DNA of 64,000 nucleotides from Gordonia bronchialis DSM 43247 (lineage in GTDB: Bacteria > Actinomycetota > Actinomycetes > Mycobacteriales > Mycobacteriaceae). Each line of letters starts with the position of its first letter. Position 1 is the first letter of the stretch. This document shows positions 32,883 to 42,800 of this stretch, one piece after another. The position numbers and the translations under genes are program-made. Below the pieces are notes generated by a model. It was not told the DNA's origin and did no database searches. It saw nothing but the letters and a program-made list of their open reading frames with translations. The stretch covers positions 17,411 to 81,410 of the forward strand of contig NC_013442.1 of assembly GCF_000024785.1 (NCBI RefSeq), read 5' to 3'.

Positions 32883-34841
32883 ATGGCTCCTCTACTGCCA
32901 AGCACAGCGGCCTACCGGCCCGCCTCCCGTCGTCGCTACCGCTTCGACGACCCAACCGCCCTCGACTTGTTCTCAGGCTTCGGCGGACTGACGCTGGGAA
33001 TCGAAAAGGCAGGATTCACAACGATTTTGGCTGCCAATCACAATCAGTACAAGGTTGAAGTCCACGAAGCCAACCATCCGCACGTGCAGCACTGGATCGC
33101 TGACCTGATCAACCCGGAGGTGCCCGCCTACCATTCCGTGCGCGACTTGCCCGCCGCCGATCTCCTCGTTGCCGGGGTCACCTGCACCAATCACAGTCAG
33201 GCGAACACGAAAAAGGCCTACGCCCAGGGGATGTCACTGTTCGACCTCGATGATCCCGAGTTCGAGGAACGAGTCACCCGCTCTGAACGTGACCGCGCGA
33301 CAGCCAACTGCGTCCTGCACTACGCCGACCAGCACCACCCACTGATGATCCTGGTCGAATGCACCACCGAACTTCAGTCGTGGGGCCCTGCTATCCCCGG
33401 CAAACGCAAGATCGGTGACGGCAGCACGTACCGATGGTGGCTGGCAGAGTTCGCAAAACTCGGCTACGCCCACCGCGTGCTCTATCTCAACAGCATGTTC
33501 TTCGGCGTGCCCCAGTCCCGCGACCGGCTGTATATCGTCTTCTGGGACCGCAAGCTCCCCGCCCCGGACCTCGACCACCGCCCCCTGGCCCACTGCGCGC
33601 ACTGCGACGACATCGTGGAGTCAAAGTGGGCGTGGAAGACCGGCATCCCAGCGTCAGGCGCGGTCCGATACGGCAAGCAGTACAACTACCGGTGCTCACG
33701 GTGCCTGCGCGAGGTCCGTCCCGAGGCCACGCCATCGCTGGCCGCGCTTGACCTCAGCAACCTTGGCACCCGCATCGGCGACCGCAAGAAGCCCCTCGCC
33801 GCATCGACCATGGCCCGCGCCGAACGCTGCCGCCAACGCTTCGCCCAGTTCCCGGCCGTCCTCATGCCCGCCAAAGCCGCTCGAGGCGCAGAACGCCACC
33901 TTGGCCAGCCCATGGCCACCCAAACCTCCCAGCAAGAGACCGCGATCCTGATGTCCGGTGCGGTCACCTACGGACACCGCCACAACGGTGACGGCCAACA
34001 CCTCAGCGCCCCGATGGACACCCTCACCGCCACCGACGAGAAAGCCGTCCTGACCACCGGCGCGCTCCTTGTCGCCGCCGGAAACACCTTCGAGCGACCC
34101 GGATCTGACTGCCGCATCCGCGATCTGAGCCAACCGCTGTGGACACAGCCCGCCACCAACACCACCGGCATGCTCACCCCGCCGATCGCCCTGGCCGTCG
34201 ACAACCACCAGGGCTCGCCGCGCGGCGCCGACGACGCACTACCCACCCAAACAGGCACCGAAACCCTCGCCCTGCTGTCCTCCGGAGTCGTGCCCTTCCG
34301 TAAGAACACCCTCCCCGCCAGCCACGGCGAAGCCATGCCGACCGTCACCGCCGAGCAAATCCCCGGCCTGCTCACCGCCGCCGGCACCATGCAGTTCCGT
34401 CAAGGCGATGACCGCCGGGTATCCGGCGTCGAGCAACCGCTGAACACCGTGGTCGCCAACGGAGCCGCCCATAGCCTGCTGTTCTCGGGATGGTTCAAGA
34501 ACAACGGCAGCACCGGCACCGAAACCAGCCCGCACCCCGTTCTTGACCCGTTCGGCGCGCTGACGTCCCGCGACACCACCGCCCTGCTCACCGCCGAATG
34601 GCGCGAGGCGCTGGCCGAGCTTGCGTTGGAGGACTGCTACTTCCGCATGATGGCCCCGCACGAGGTCGGCCGAGGATGCGGCTTCGACCCCGACTTCGCC
34701 GGACAGCGCGGCACCTTCGTCGTGTGGGGCAGCAGCCGAGACCAGGTCGACGGCTACGGCAACGCCGTCAGCCCGCCGGTCGGTGAATGGATCGGCCTAC
34801 GCCTGCGCGCTGTCTTCCACAGCGAACCCCTCGCGGCATAA
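32883..34841 (+). CDS. C5-cytosine DNA methyltransferase with atypical catalytic motif
   Basis: 652 residues from the ATG at 32883 (AAGGA upstream). Motif I is ALDLFSGFGGLTLGIEKAG, motif VIII QSRDRLYIV and motif IX-X GYGNAVSPPVGEWIGL. Motif IV, normally PCQ, reads GVTCTNHSQAN, so the catalytic Cys is kept but Pro is replaced by Thr; motif VI, normally ENV, reads VECTTEL. A zinc ribbon (CAHCDDIV, CSRCLREV) sits near residues 237-275. Residues 350-590 contain five loosely repeated units with P-(T/L)-x-T-x-T cores, as in large plasmid and phage Dcm-like enzymes, and may read the target. Probably plasmid self-protection. Confidence 0.85.
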   Translation: MAPLLPSTAAYRPASRRRYRFDDPTALDLFSGFGGLTLGIEKAGFTTILAANHNQYKVEVHEANHPHVQHWIADLINPEVPAYHSVRDLPAADLLVAGVTCTNHSQANTKKAYAQGMSLFDLDDPEFEERVTRSERDRATANCVLHYADQHHPLMILVECTTELQSWGPAIPGKRKIGDGSTYRWWLAEFAKLGYAHRVLYLNSMFFGVPQSRDRLYIVFWDRKLPAPDLDHRPLAHCAHCDDIVESKWAWKTGIPASGAVRYGKQYNYRCSRCLREVRPEATPSLAALDLSNLGTRIGDRKKPLAASTMARAERCRQRFAQFPAVLMPAKAARGAERHLGQPMATQTSQQETAILMSGAVTYGHRHNGDGQHLSAPMDTLTATDEKAVLTTGALLVAAGNTFERPGSDCRIRDLSQPLWTQPATNTTGMLTPPIALAVDNHQGSPRGADDALPTQTGTETLALLSSGVVPFRKNTLPASHGEAMPTVTAEQIPGLLTAAGTMQFRQGDDRRVSGVEQPLNTVVANGAAHSLLFSGWFKNNGSTGTETSPHPVLDPFGALTSRDTTALLTAEWREALAELALEDCYFRMMAPHEVGRGCGFDPDFAGQRGTFVVWGSSRDQVDGYGNAVSPPVGEWIGLRLRAVFHSEPLAA

Positions 34842-35197
34842 CCCCGGGTCCCCGGTGGGCGGGGATGAATCGCTAGCTCCCCGCCCACCGGCCATCTCGC
34901 CCATTCCGGTATTCGGGCTCTTTCATCACGGAGCACCGCCACTCCAGTGATCACTCCGCGCGCGGCACCGCACCGAAACACACTTCGAGCGCCTATACGT
35001 CAAGCGCGCACCGAGACAATCGAAAAAGGGTAAATATAGGCGAAAAAGACGCTTTGATGGCGGGGGGGTTGAAAAGGGCGTCCGTGCTTTTGTTCGGCAT
35101 TCTATGTCCAATTGTAATTCATTGTAGCCCTTGCTATTACGTTCCATTCTGCTAGAATAGAAGAAAGCAACTGGACCGCCCCGAGAGGTTGGAAACA
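34842..35197. other. Intergenic region: hairpin, AT-rich tract and nrdH-like promoter
   Basis: CCGGTGGGCGGGGA (34852-34865) and TCCCCGCCCACCGG (34878-34891) form a perfect 14-bp stem just after the methyltransferase stop and probably terminate it. From about 34990 to 35170 the DNA is clearly AT-richer. TTGCTA (35131-35136) and TAGAAT (35153-35158), 16 bp apart, form a good promoter for the glutaredoxin gene. A G7 run lies near 35061. Confidence 0.6.
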
Positions 35198-35436
35198 ATG
35201 GATATCACCGTCTACACAAAGCCAGCCTGCGTGCAGTGCAATGCCACATATAAAGCCCTTGAAAAGCAGGGATTGGAATACTCCGTGGTCGACATCAGCG
35301 AAGATGACGATGCCCGCGACATGGTGATGGCCCTGGGATACTTGCAAGCTCCCGTCGTCGTTGCCGGCGACGAATCATGGAGCGGCTTCCGGCCGGACAA
35401 CATCAAGCGACTCGCCGCCAAGCAGGCCTCGGCCGC

Positions 35437-35440
<4 letters not shown>
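35198..35440 (+). CDS. nrdH: Glutaredoxin-like NrdH-type redoxin
   Basis: 80 residues from ATG 35198 with GAGAGG upstream. The redox motif is CVQC (TKPACVQCNATYKALE) as in NrdH redoxins, followed by APVVVAGDESWSGFRPDNIK, which supplies the cis-Pro and the WSGFRPD pattern of NrdH. Such proteins reduce class Ib ribonucleotide reductase, but here it is isolated on a plasmid and may serve replication after transfer. Its stop overlaps the next start (GTGA). Confidence 0.9.
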
Positions 35441-35733
<293 letters not shown>

Positions 35734-35777
35734 CCTGACTTACCCCCGCCACGTCTACGACACTGGGAGCCACACCA

Positions 35778-36452
35778 ATGACCACCCCCGCATCCACCAA
35801 GTCCACCGTCGCCGACTACCGCAGCCTGCTGGCCGCGTTCGTCGCTCACCCACCGACCTACCCTGCCCCCGCCGATCTGCCGCTGGAAGTGCAGATCGCC
35901 TCGGCCGAACGGGAGCTCACGCGGACAGCAGATGAGATGGCACAGCTCGGAGACGATGCCACCGACAGCAGCGTCGCCGACCACTACGGACGGATCAGTA
36001 ACCACCTCGACGATCTGCGCGGCGCGCTGGCGCATTCGGCCACCACCGCACAGCAGCCGACCACCACGGTCGCCCAGGGATGGCACGTCGGTGTCACCGG
36101 CGCGTCGGAAACGGTCGCGGCGGGTGTCGGCTCGCACATCGTCGCCCGGCGTCTCGCTGAGGGTGACACTGCCGTCGGCACTGTCGAACTCCACCTCGAG
36201 AGCAGCCCGTACGGGGACCTCACGATCACGTTGAACGTCCCGGACGGCTACTCCCGCATCGTGCACCCCACCGAGGACGGGGTGCGCATCACGGTCGCCG
36301 ACATCGGCAGCGACAACTGCGCTGAGTGCGGTGAGCACTTCAGCAACCCCCACGACCCCGACTGTTCCGTCGCCGTCGCCGAGGAACTGGCGATGCTGCG
36401 AGACATCGCGGCCTCATCCTCATCGTCGTGCACGAGGGTAGGAGCTGCGTGA
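35778..36452 (+). CDS. Hypothetical 224-residue protein with C-terminal zinc-like site
   Basis: Starts MTTPASTKSTVADYRSLLAA. The first 90 residues are helical (EVQIASAERELTRTADEMAQ). The middle is beta-rich (VELHLESSPYGDLTITLNVP), and CAECGEHFSNPHDPDC could bind zinc near residue 180. GGGAG precedes the ATG. Family unknown. Part of a row of small plus-strand genes leading to the thermonuclease. Confidence 0.65.
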   Translation: MTTPASTKSTVADYRSLLAAFVAHPPTYPAPADLPLEVQIASAERELTRTADEMAQLGDDATDSSVADHYGRISNHLDDLRGALAHSATTAQQPTTTVAQGWHVGVTGASETVAAGVGSHIVARRLAEGDTAVGTVELHLESSPYGDLTITLNVPDGYSRIVHPTEDGVRITVADIGSDNCAECGEHFSNPHDPDCSVAVAEELAMLRDIAASSSSSCTRVGAA

Positions 36453-36453
36453 G

Positions 36454-36666
36454 ATGGCCGCCGCTACCGACACCCGCTACTCCGACAGCGAACTGGCCGA
36501 GCTGCGCGCCCTCGCGTGGTCACTCCACCACCGAGATGGCCTGTCCTGGCCGGCGGTTGCCGACGAGCTCGACGAACCCACCAAAGTCGTGCGCCGGTGG
36601 GCGTCCGACTACGTGACGGCCACCGACGCCGCCGCAGCTCTCGACCAACTGTCGCTCTTCGACTGA
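36454..36666 (+). CDS. Small HTH-like protein
   Basis: 70 residues, start ATG 36454 with AGGAG upstream, 1 bp after the preceding stop. RDGLSWPAVADELDEPTKVVRRW reads like a helix-turn-helix. The short C-terminal tail ends LDQLSLFD. Probably a small DNA-binding regulator in the same operon as the previous gene. Confidence 0.65.
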   Translation: MAAATDTRYSDSELAELRALAWSLHHRDGLSWPAVADELDEPTKVVRRWASDYVTATDAAAALDQLSLFD

Positions 36667-36721
36667 CCCCATCCGACACAACACCACACCCCGCGAAGCC
36701 CCCGGAAAGACGTGATCTGCC

Positions 36722-37324
36722 ATGTGGATAGTGCTGCTGCTGCTTCTGCGGCCCGTCCGGAGGCTGTTCGTGCGTGCCTCGCGCGCACTGTTCGTCGTCG
36801 TGTTCACCACAGTGGTCGTCGCGTTCGGCGTGGGCCTGTGGATGATGCGCAACGATCCCGCCGTCACCACGGCCAGCAGCGCACCACGACCGCCGACTGC
36901 GGCCGCCGATGCACGCGTCGTGCGTGTCGTCGACGGCGACACCATCGTCGTCACCGACGGCGCGACCAGAGCCACCGTGCGCCTGCTCGGCATCGACACT
37001 CCCGAAGTCAAAGACCGTCGCACCGCGGTGCAGCTCTGTGGCCCCCAGGCGTCGGCGCGCACGGCCGCACTGCTGCCGTCCGGCACCCGGGTCCTCATCG
37101 AGTCAGACGCCACCCAGGATCAGTCCGACCGATACGGGCGTGCCCTGGCGTACGTGTGGCGCGGCGAGATCCTCGTCAACCACACACTCCTCGCGGAGGG
37201 CCTGGCCCGCAGCTACGTGTTTGATCCCGCCCGCCCCGGCCGATACACCGACCAGTTCATCGCTGCCGAAGCTGACGCCCGCAACCACCAGCGCGGCATC
37301 TGGGGCCAGGAATGCCGCCGGTGA
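36722..37324 (+). CDS. Membrane-anchored thermonuclease (SNase-like)
   Basis: A 200-residue protein with an N-terminal transmembrane anchor (ALFVVVFTTVVVAFGVGLWM) and an SNase domain from residue 62. Catalytic residues: Asp in VVDGDTIVV, Arg and Asp in VRLLGIDTPEVK, Glu/Arg region ESDATQDQSDRYGRALAYVW. The ending HQRGIWGQECR is also typical. The nuclease would face the outside of the membrane. On conjugative elements such enzymes may act on wall-associated or invading DNA. Six bases after the stop comes the convergent gap to the next gene. Confidence 0.85.
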   Translation: MWIVLLLLLRPVRRLFVRASRALFVVVFTTVVVAFGVGLWMMRNDPAVTTASSAPRPPTAAADARVVRVVDGDTIVVTDGATRATVRLLGIDTPEVKDRRTAVQLCGPQASARTAALLPSGTRVLIESDATQDQSDRYGRALAYVWRGEILVNHTLLAEGLARSYVFDPARPGRYTDQFIAAEADARNHQRGIWGQECRR

Positions 37325-37385
37325 CACCGCCACATCACCGCACCCTGGTTGGGTGTCAGTTCACCACAGCCAGCCAGCAGTGCTT

Positions 37386-38165
37386 TCACCCCAGCAGAGC
37401 CCGGGTCTCTTCGGTGCTGAGCGCAGGAATGCCGCGCAGTCGGGCCGTGGCGTAGACGTAGATCATGAGAGCGTGCGGCCCGGACAGATGCAGCGGCACC
37501 GTGTCGACGAAGCTGAACTCGACTGCCGTGGCGTCCCCGTGACAGGCGATCACCGCATCCCAGTCGAAAACCAGCACCCCACCCGGCAGGTAGGCCACGA
37601 TCCGATGTGTGGTCACGTCGATCGGTACATCCTCGCACCACTCCTCGAGGCCGGCGTGCTGTCGCCGCGCATAGGTGGTAGCCGTGCGAAGGTGCACCGC
37701 TTCATCCGGTCGCAGGATCAGCGGACCGGGCGGATGGCGATACAAGCCGTTGGCGCCGATCCCCACCAGAACATCGCGGATGGTGCGTGCCTGGTCGAGT
37801 CCGTTGTCCCACGCGGAGGGCACCCGTCCGTCACCCGTACGTCGGGCGCGTGAACGGACCAGCTGCGCTACCCGCACCACACCCACGGCGCCCACCACGG
37901 CCACGAGTATCCAGCCCACCGTCGACGCGCTCACCCCCGAGCCGATCAACCCCACGAACACACCGCCCACCACGGCGAATAGCAGGATGACCGACGCGAC
38001 GTGGCCGGCGAGCACCACACCGGCTCGACGCCGAGGTGCCAGAGCGGGCAGAGCAGCGTCGTCGGCGACCGGACCCCGGTCGTCCCCACGAGGCGACGCC
38101 GAGGTGTCGTTCGTCGCGCGCACCATCTCGGCTTGGTCGCGAGCTAACACAAACCACCTCCACAT
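37386..38165 (-). CDS. Two-span membrane protein
   Basis: A 259-residue protein with two transmembrane segments near residues 55-77 (ILLFAVVGGVFVGLIGSG) and 83-102 (VGWILVAVVGAVGVVRVA), and a C-terminal cytosolic domain (GGVLVFDWDAVIACHGDATA). It overlaps the HNH gene by 1 bp (TGATG). Family unknown. Confidence 0.65.
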   Translation of the reverse strand: MWRWFVLARDQAEMVRATNDTSASPRGDDRGPVADDAALPALAPRRRAGVVLAGHVASVILLFAVVGGVFVGLIGSGVSASTVGWILVAVVGAVGVVRVAQLVRSRARRTGDGRVPSAWDNGLDQARTIRDVLVGIGANGLYRHPPGPLILRPDEAVHLRTATTYARRQHAGLEEWCEDVPIDVTTHRIVAYLPGGVLVFDWDAVIACHGDATAVEFSFVDTVPLHLSGPHALMIYVYATARLRGIPALSTEETRALLG

Positions 38166-38761
38166 CAGAACAACCCAAGCTGCTGGTCGGCGTTGCTACT
38201 GGCCAGCCCGAACACGCGGTGCGTGAGCGCGGGGTCGCCGCCGTCGAGAAGATAGCTGCGCACCATTCGTGAGCGCTCGTCGCGGTTGATCGTTGCTGTC
38301 GGGCGGCCGCCCTGGTGTCGACCGAGGCTCACCGCGAAGCTCAGGTTGTTGCGTTGGGTACCAACCCGGACGTGGTCGGGGTCGACGCGCACGCACAGCG
38401 GCTCGTTGCAGTAGTGCTCACCGACCAACGTGTCGATGCTGCTCGGTTGGCGGTGGTCGAGCTCAGGATGGTGTAACAGCAACGCGAAACGGTGGGCACT
38501 GATCGCCCGCTGGCGCTTGTGGCGCTGAAACGTGAAGCGTCCATACCCATCGGGCGAGGAAATGGCACCGACCCAGTACCAACAGTGTCCGGTCACGATC
38601 ACATGCCGCCAGAACAGCTCGACGGCCCGCTCATCGGGCGCCAGGAGCGGATCGGTGACGACCGAGGTGCTCCCCGGTATCGCCGATCGCGAGACCGGGG
38701 CCACCGGGGATGCGAACAACGCCCACTCGTCGCCCGCGTCGCACACTTCGTTGGTGGACAT
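38165..38761 (-). CDS. HNH endonuclease-like protein
   Basis: A 198-residue protein. CWYWVGAISSPDGYGRFTF, ISAHRFALLLHHPE, EHYCNEPLCVRVDPDHVRVG and TQRNNLSF follow the HNH pattern of phage- and plasmid-borne nucleases (PF13392-like): the DGYG strand, conserved HR, the H-C-N-x-x-C knuckle and the later H/N pair. Such enzymes act as homing nucleases or in packaging. It is expressed with the membrane protein downstream. Its activity as a host-DNA or invader-DNA nuclease is not known. Confidence 0.75.
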   Translation of the reverse strand: MSTNEVCDAGDEWALFASPVAPVSRSAIPGSTSVVTDPLLAPDERAVELFWRHVIVTGHCWYWVGAISSPDGYGRFTFQRHKRQRAISAHRFALLLHHPELDHRQPSSIDTLVGEHYCNEPLCVRVDPDHVRVGTQRNNLSFAVSLGRHQGGRPTATINRDERSRMVRSYLLDGGDPALTHRVFGLASSNADQQLGLF

Positions 38762-38778
38762 GCGCGCACAGTAGCCCG

Positions 38779-39270
38779 CTACACCGACACGTCGTGCAGC
38801 TCGGCACCGGCGCTCTTCTCCGGCCCGCCGCGATCACCAGGAGTAGCAGTCGCCTTCTCTTCGGGCTCGTTCGCGACCGGCGGCCCGGACTTCTTCTCCT
38901 GGCGTGCGGTGGAGAGGCCGGCCTTGCGCAGCAGTGCGTTCGCTTTCGCGGGTGTCAGGCCGACCAGCTCGGCGGCCGAGCTAACACTTCCTACACGCTC
39001 GGCGATCTCGGCGACCGCCTGGGCCATCTCGCGACGCCCCTTCTCGGTGGCGACCCGCAGGGCTTCGGCAGCAGCCTCGATCGATGACTCGGCACGCAAG
39101 TACGTGGCGACGCTCTCCTCGTTGAGCTCCATCGCTTGGCGCTGGGCAGCTAACGCAAGCTCGAGTTTCTCGCGTTCTCGTTGCTGTTGCTGCGCCAACG
39201 CGGCGGCTGTTCGTTTACGCGCGACAGCTCGCGCTTGGGCAGGACTGAGTTTGGAATTGTTCGACGGCAC
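38779..39270 (-). CDS. Coiled-coil protein divergent from the relaxase unit
   Basis: A 163-residue protein with a long coiled coil (residues 15-75: QQQQREREKLELALAAQRQA and around) and a possible HTH (VGSVSSAAELVGLTPAKANAL). The tail is charged and disordered. It diverges from the relaxase operon across the G-poor tract, so it may be an oriT accessory protein; this is an inference from position. Confidence 0.6.
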   Translation of the reverse strand: MPSNNSKLSPAQARAVARKRTAAALAQQQQREREKLELALAAQRQAMELNEESVATYLRAESSIEAAAEALRVATEKGRREMAQAVAEIAERVGSVSSAAELVGLTPAKANALLRKAGLSTARQEKKSGPPVANEPEEKATATPGDRGGPEKSAGAELHDVSV

Positions 39271-39517
39271 ACCATCACCCTAACGCCGACTGCGCCACCT
39301 CGGCCACCATCCGCGCCGCTCTCGCTCCCTTTTCACCGCACCCTACTCTGTCCGTCTGCCCCTATCACGACCAGCACAACCCACCACCCACAACATCGTT
39401 GTCGCTGCTCACCACCCACTTCGTCCCACCCCATCCACATCCGCACCCCAAAGCAAATCCCACACACCTCTTGCATTCCGGATTCGTCCGACGAAAGTTA
39501 TGTGTCAGAATGTCGCC
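39271..39517. promoter_or_regulatory. G-poor tract and promoter upstream of the relaxase, candidate oriT
   Basis: In 39361-39480 the plus strand has about 11 G in 120 bases and is dominated by C and A, an extreme strand asymmetry. At the right end TTGCAT, the dyad TTCGTC-C-GACGAA and CAGAAT (39506-39511), 6 nt before the ATG at 39518, form a likely leaderless promoter. Origins of transfer commonly lie next to relaxase genes. No nic consensus is identified. Confidence 0.45.
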
Positions 39518-39859
39518 ATGACCCCGCCCCGCGTGTGCGACTACTGCGGCGGCGCGCTGCCGGTAGCACCACGAGGACGGCCCCGCCGCTGGTGCTCAGA
39601 TGCCTGCCGCCGCGCCGGGTGGGTACACCGCCACGACCCGCGGGCCGAGGTTGACTCCACCTCGACGATCCCGGCGCAGGACGCCATCACACGAGTCCTA
39701 CAGTCCCCCACCGCCACCACCGAACTCATCGACAAGCTGACGGTGGCGATCGAAGAGGGATCGGTGTCCAACGACGTCCTTGCCGCCCTGGTCCGCGCCC
39801 ACCGCGCAAGTGTGGGCACCGTCGCCGGCGCCCACCAACTGCGGCCCTTCCGGCGGTAA
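39518..39859 (+). CDS. Zinc-finger protein preceding the relaxase
   Basis: 113 residues beginning MTPPRVCDYCGGALPV, followed by GRPRRWCSDACRRAGWVHRH: a CxxC...CxxxC zinc knuckle as in small transfer-region proteins of actinobacterial plasmids. A helical C-terminal half follows (TTELIDKLTVAIEEGSVSND). It ends 2 bp before the relaxase start, so it is in the same operon and may assist relaxosome formation. Confidence 0.7.
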   Translation: MTPPRVCDYCGGALPVAPRGRPRRWCSDACRRAGWVHRHDPRAEVDSTSTIPAQDAITRVLQSPTATTELIDKLTVAIEEGSVSNDVLAALVRAHRASVGTVAGAHQLRPFRR

Positions 39860-39861
39860 CC

Positions 39862-42800
39862 ATGACCGGAACCATCCACAAACTCACCGCCGGCAACGGC
39901 TATGAGTATCTGACAAAGTCAGTGGCGGCGATGGACGCCACCGACAAAGGCCGAGTCTCGCTGGCCGACTACTACAGCGCCAAAGGCGACTCCCCGGGCG
40001 TGTGGATGGGCTCCGGACTGACCGGGCTGGCCGATCTTGGTGCGGGTATGGAGCTTCCGGAATCCGTTGCGGCGCTACGCAGTATTGCCGACGGGTCGAT
40101 GGTCACCGCCGAGCAGATGAAGGCATTGTTCGGCGAGGGCCGTCACCCGAACGCCACCGCGATCGAAAGGGCGCTCCTCACCGCCGGTATCGCGGCCCCG
40201 AAGACCACCGAGAACAACCGCACCACCGCTACCAACCCGAGGGCATCCGAAGCGGTGAACAGTGCCCTCGCGGCAACCAAACTGGGTCACGAATATGCGG
40301 TGTATGACGAGTACCCACCGTTTCTGCAAGCACTCGCCGAACGCTTCCGCGACCACAACCTGGCCTCCGGGCGGCCCTGGAACGACGTCATCGACGACGA
40401 GACCCGCGCGACCATCCGCACCCAACTCGCGCGGGAGTGGTTCGACGCCGACTACCACCGCCCGGCCCGCGACGAACGTGAGCTATCGGGCTACATCGCC
40501 CAGCAAACCCGGCAACGCCAGTCCGCGGTCGCCGGCTACGACATGACATTCTCGCCGGTGAAATCGGTGTCGACGCTGTGGGCGATCGCCCCCATCGACA
40601 TGGCCAGCACGATCGAAGACGCGCACCGCGCCGCCGTCTCAGACGCCATCGCCTTCATCGAGCGTGAGGCCTGCTACTCGCGGCTGGGCACCAACGGCGT
40701 CGCTCAAGTCGACACCGACGGCCTGATCGCGGCCGCGTTCACCCACCGTGATTCCCGCGCGGGCGACCCCGATCTGCACACCCACGTCGCCATCAGCAAC
40801 AAGGTGCGAGTGCGTGATGCGGCCGGCATCGCCCGCTGGATGGCCCTGGACGGACGGCCGCTGTACAAGGCCACCGTGTCGGCCTCCGAGGTCTACAACT
40901 CGCGCCTGGAGCTCTACCTGCATCAATCGCTGGGCGTGACGTTCTCGGAGCGTGCACAGCCCGACCTCCGCAAACGAGCGGTCCGCGAAATCGACGGCAT
41001 CCCCACTGATTTGATGCAGCGGTGGTCGTCACGACGAGAAGCCATCGAGGCCCGTGTCGCCGAACTCTCTGCGCAGTTTCATACCGATCACGGTCGCGAA
41101 CCGACCACCGGAGAAGCCTTCGATCTGGCCCAGCAAGCCACCCTGGACACCCGCGAGAAGAAGCACGAACCACGCTCGTACGCCGAGCAGCGCCGCACCT
41201 GGCGTGCCGAGGCCGAGCAGGTTCTCGGCGGCGAATCCGGCCTCAAAGGCGTCATCGCCGATGCCGCGGTCGGACGCCCCGTCCGACCCCACCGAGGCAC
41301 CGAACTCGACCTCGACACGTGTCAGGAAGTCGCCAGCGACATCATCACGGTGGTATCGGCTACCCGCGCCCGCTGGCAACGTCCCCATCTACGCGCCGAA
41401 GCCGAGCGACAGCTGCGGGACCGAGACTTCGCCGGCCTCGACGACCCGGCGACAATCAGTGCCGCGGTCGAGCAGATCGTCGACACCGCACTGTCGAGTA
41501 GCGACAGCGTGCGCGTGGCCGGCGACGATCTCGACGGCGCCCTGAACGAGCCGCATGTGTTGCGCCGCGCCAACGGCGAATCGGTGTTCACCCGCCACGA
41601 CACCGACCTGCACACCTCCCGGACGATCCTCGCGGCCGAGGCCCGCATCGTGGCCGCCGCGCGGCGCGTCGACGGCCGCACCATCGACGGTGACGCCGTG
41701 TCGCTGGCGTTGCTCGAACAGGCCGCCAACGGCCGCGAACTCAACGACGGCCAGTCCGCCATGGTGCGGGAGATGGCGACCTCGGGCCGCCGCGTGCAGC
41801 TCGTCCTCGCCCCTGCCGGGACCGGTAAAACCACCGCCCTGCGCACGCTGGCCCGCGCGTGGAACGACTCCGGCGGAACGACGGTTGGGCTGGCACCGAC
41901 GGCTGCCGCCGCCGCCGTTCTGCGCGAGGAACTCGACACCACCACCGACACCGCCGCCAAACTCGTCCAGCTCGTTGCGACCGAGCGGCTACAGGCTCTT
42001 GCGGCCACCCCCCGGTGGCGCACCGCCACCAATCCGCGGCTGGCGCGGCAGGTGCGCGCCGCCCGCGCCGAGCTGTCGCGGTCGCGCCCGCCCACCATCC
42101 CCGACTGGTTCACCGCGATCGGCCCCAACACCCTGGTGGTCGTCGACGAGGCCGGTTTGGCCTCCACCGCCGACCTCGATACCGTGATCCGGTTCGTGTG
42201 CGCACGCGGCGGCAGTGTCCGCCTGGTCGGTGACGATCAACAGCTGGCATCGATCTCTGCCGGCGGCGTCCTGCGCGACATCGCCCACGAAACCGGGGCA
42301 CTCACCCTCAGCCAGGTCGTGCGTTTCTCCGACCCGGCCGAAGGCGCTGCCTCCCTCGCCCTACGCGACGGCGATCCCGCCGCTCTCGGCTTCTACGCCG
42401 ACGCCGGACGCGTCCACGTCGCCGCCGACACCGTGGCCGTCGAGCAGGCCTACACCGCCTGGGCCCACGATCGCGACACCGGCCGCGACACCGTCATGCT
42501 CGCCGCCACCCGCGACACGGTCAACGCCCTCAACGAACGCGCCCGCGCCGACCGGCTCGCAGCTGATCCTGCGGCACCGCACGCGGCCGTGCAGCTCTCC
42601 GACGGCCTGCAGGCCAGCATCGGCGACCTCATCTGCACCCGATCCAACCGCCGAGATCTTCGGCTGTCGGCCACCGACTGGGTACGCAACGGCGACCGGT
42701 GGCAAGTCACCGCGCTCGGAGCAGACGGCGCGCTCACCGCCCAACATCTCGACACCGGGCGACTGATCACCTTGCCGGCTGACTACGTCGCCGACAACAC

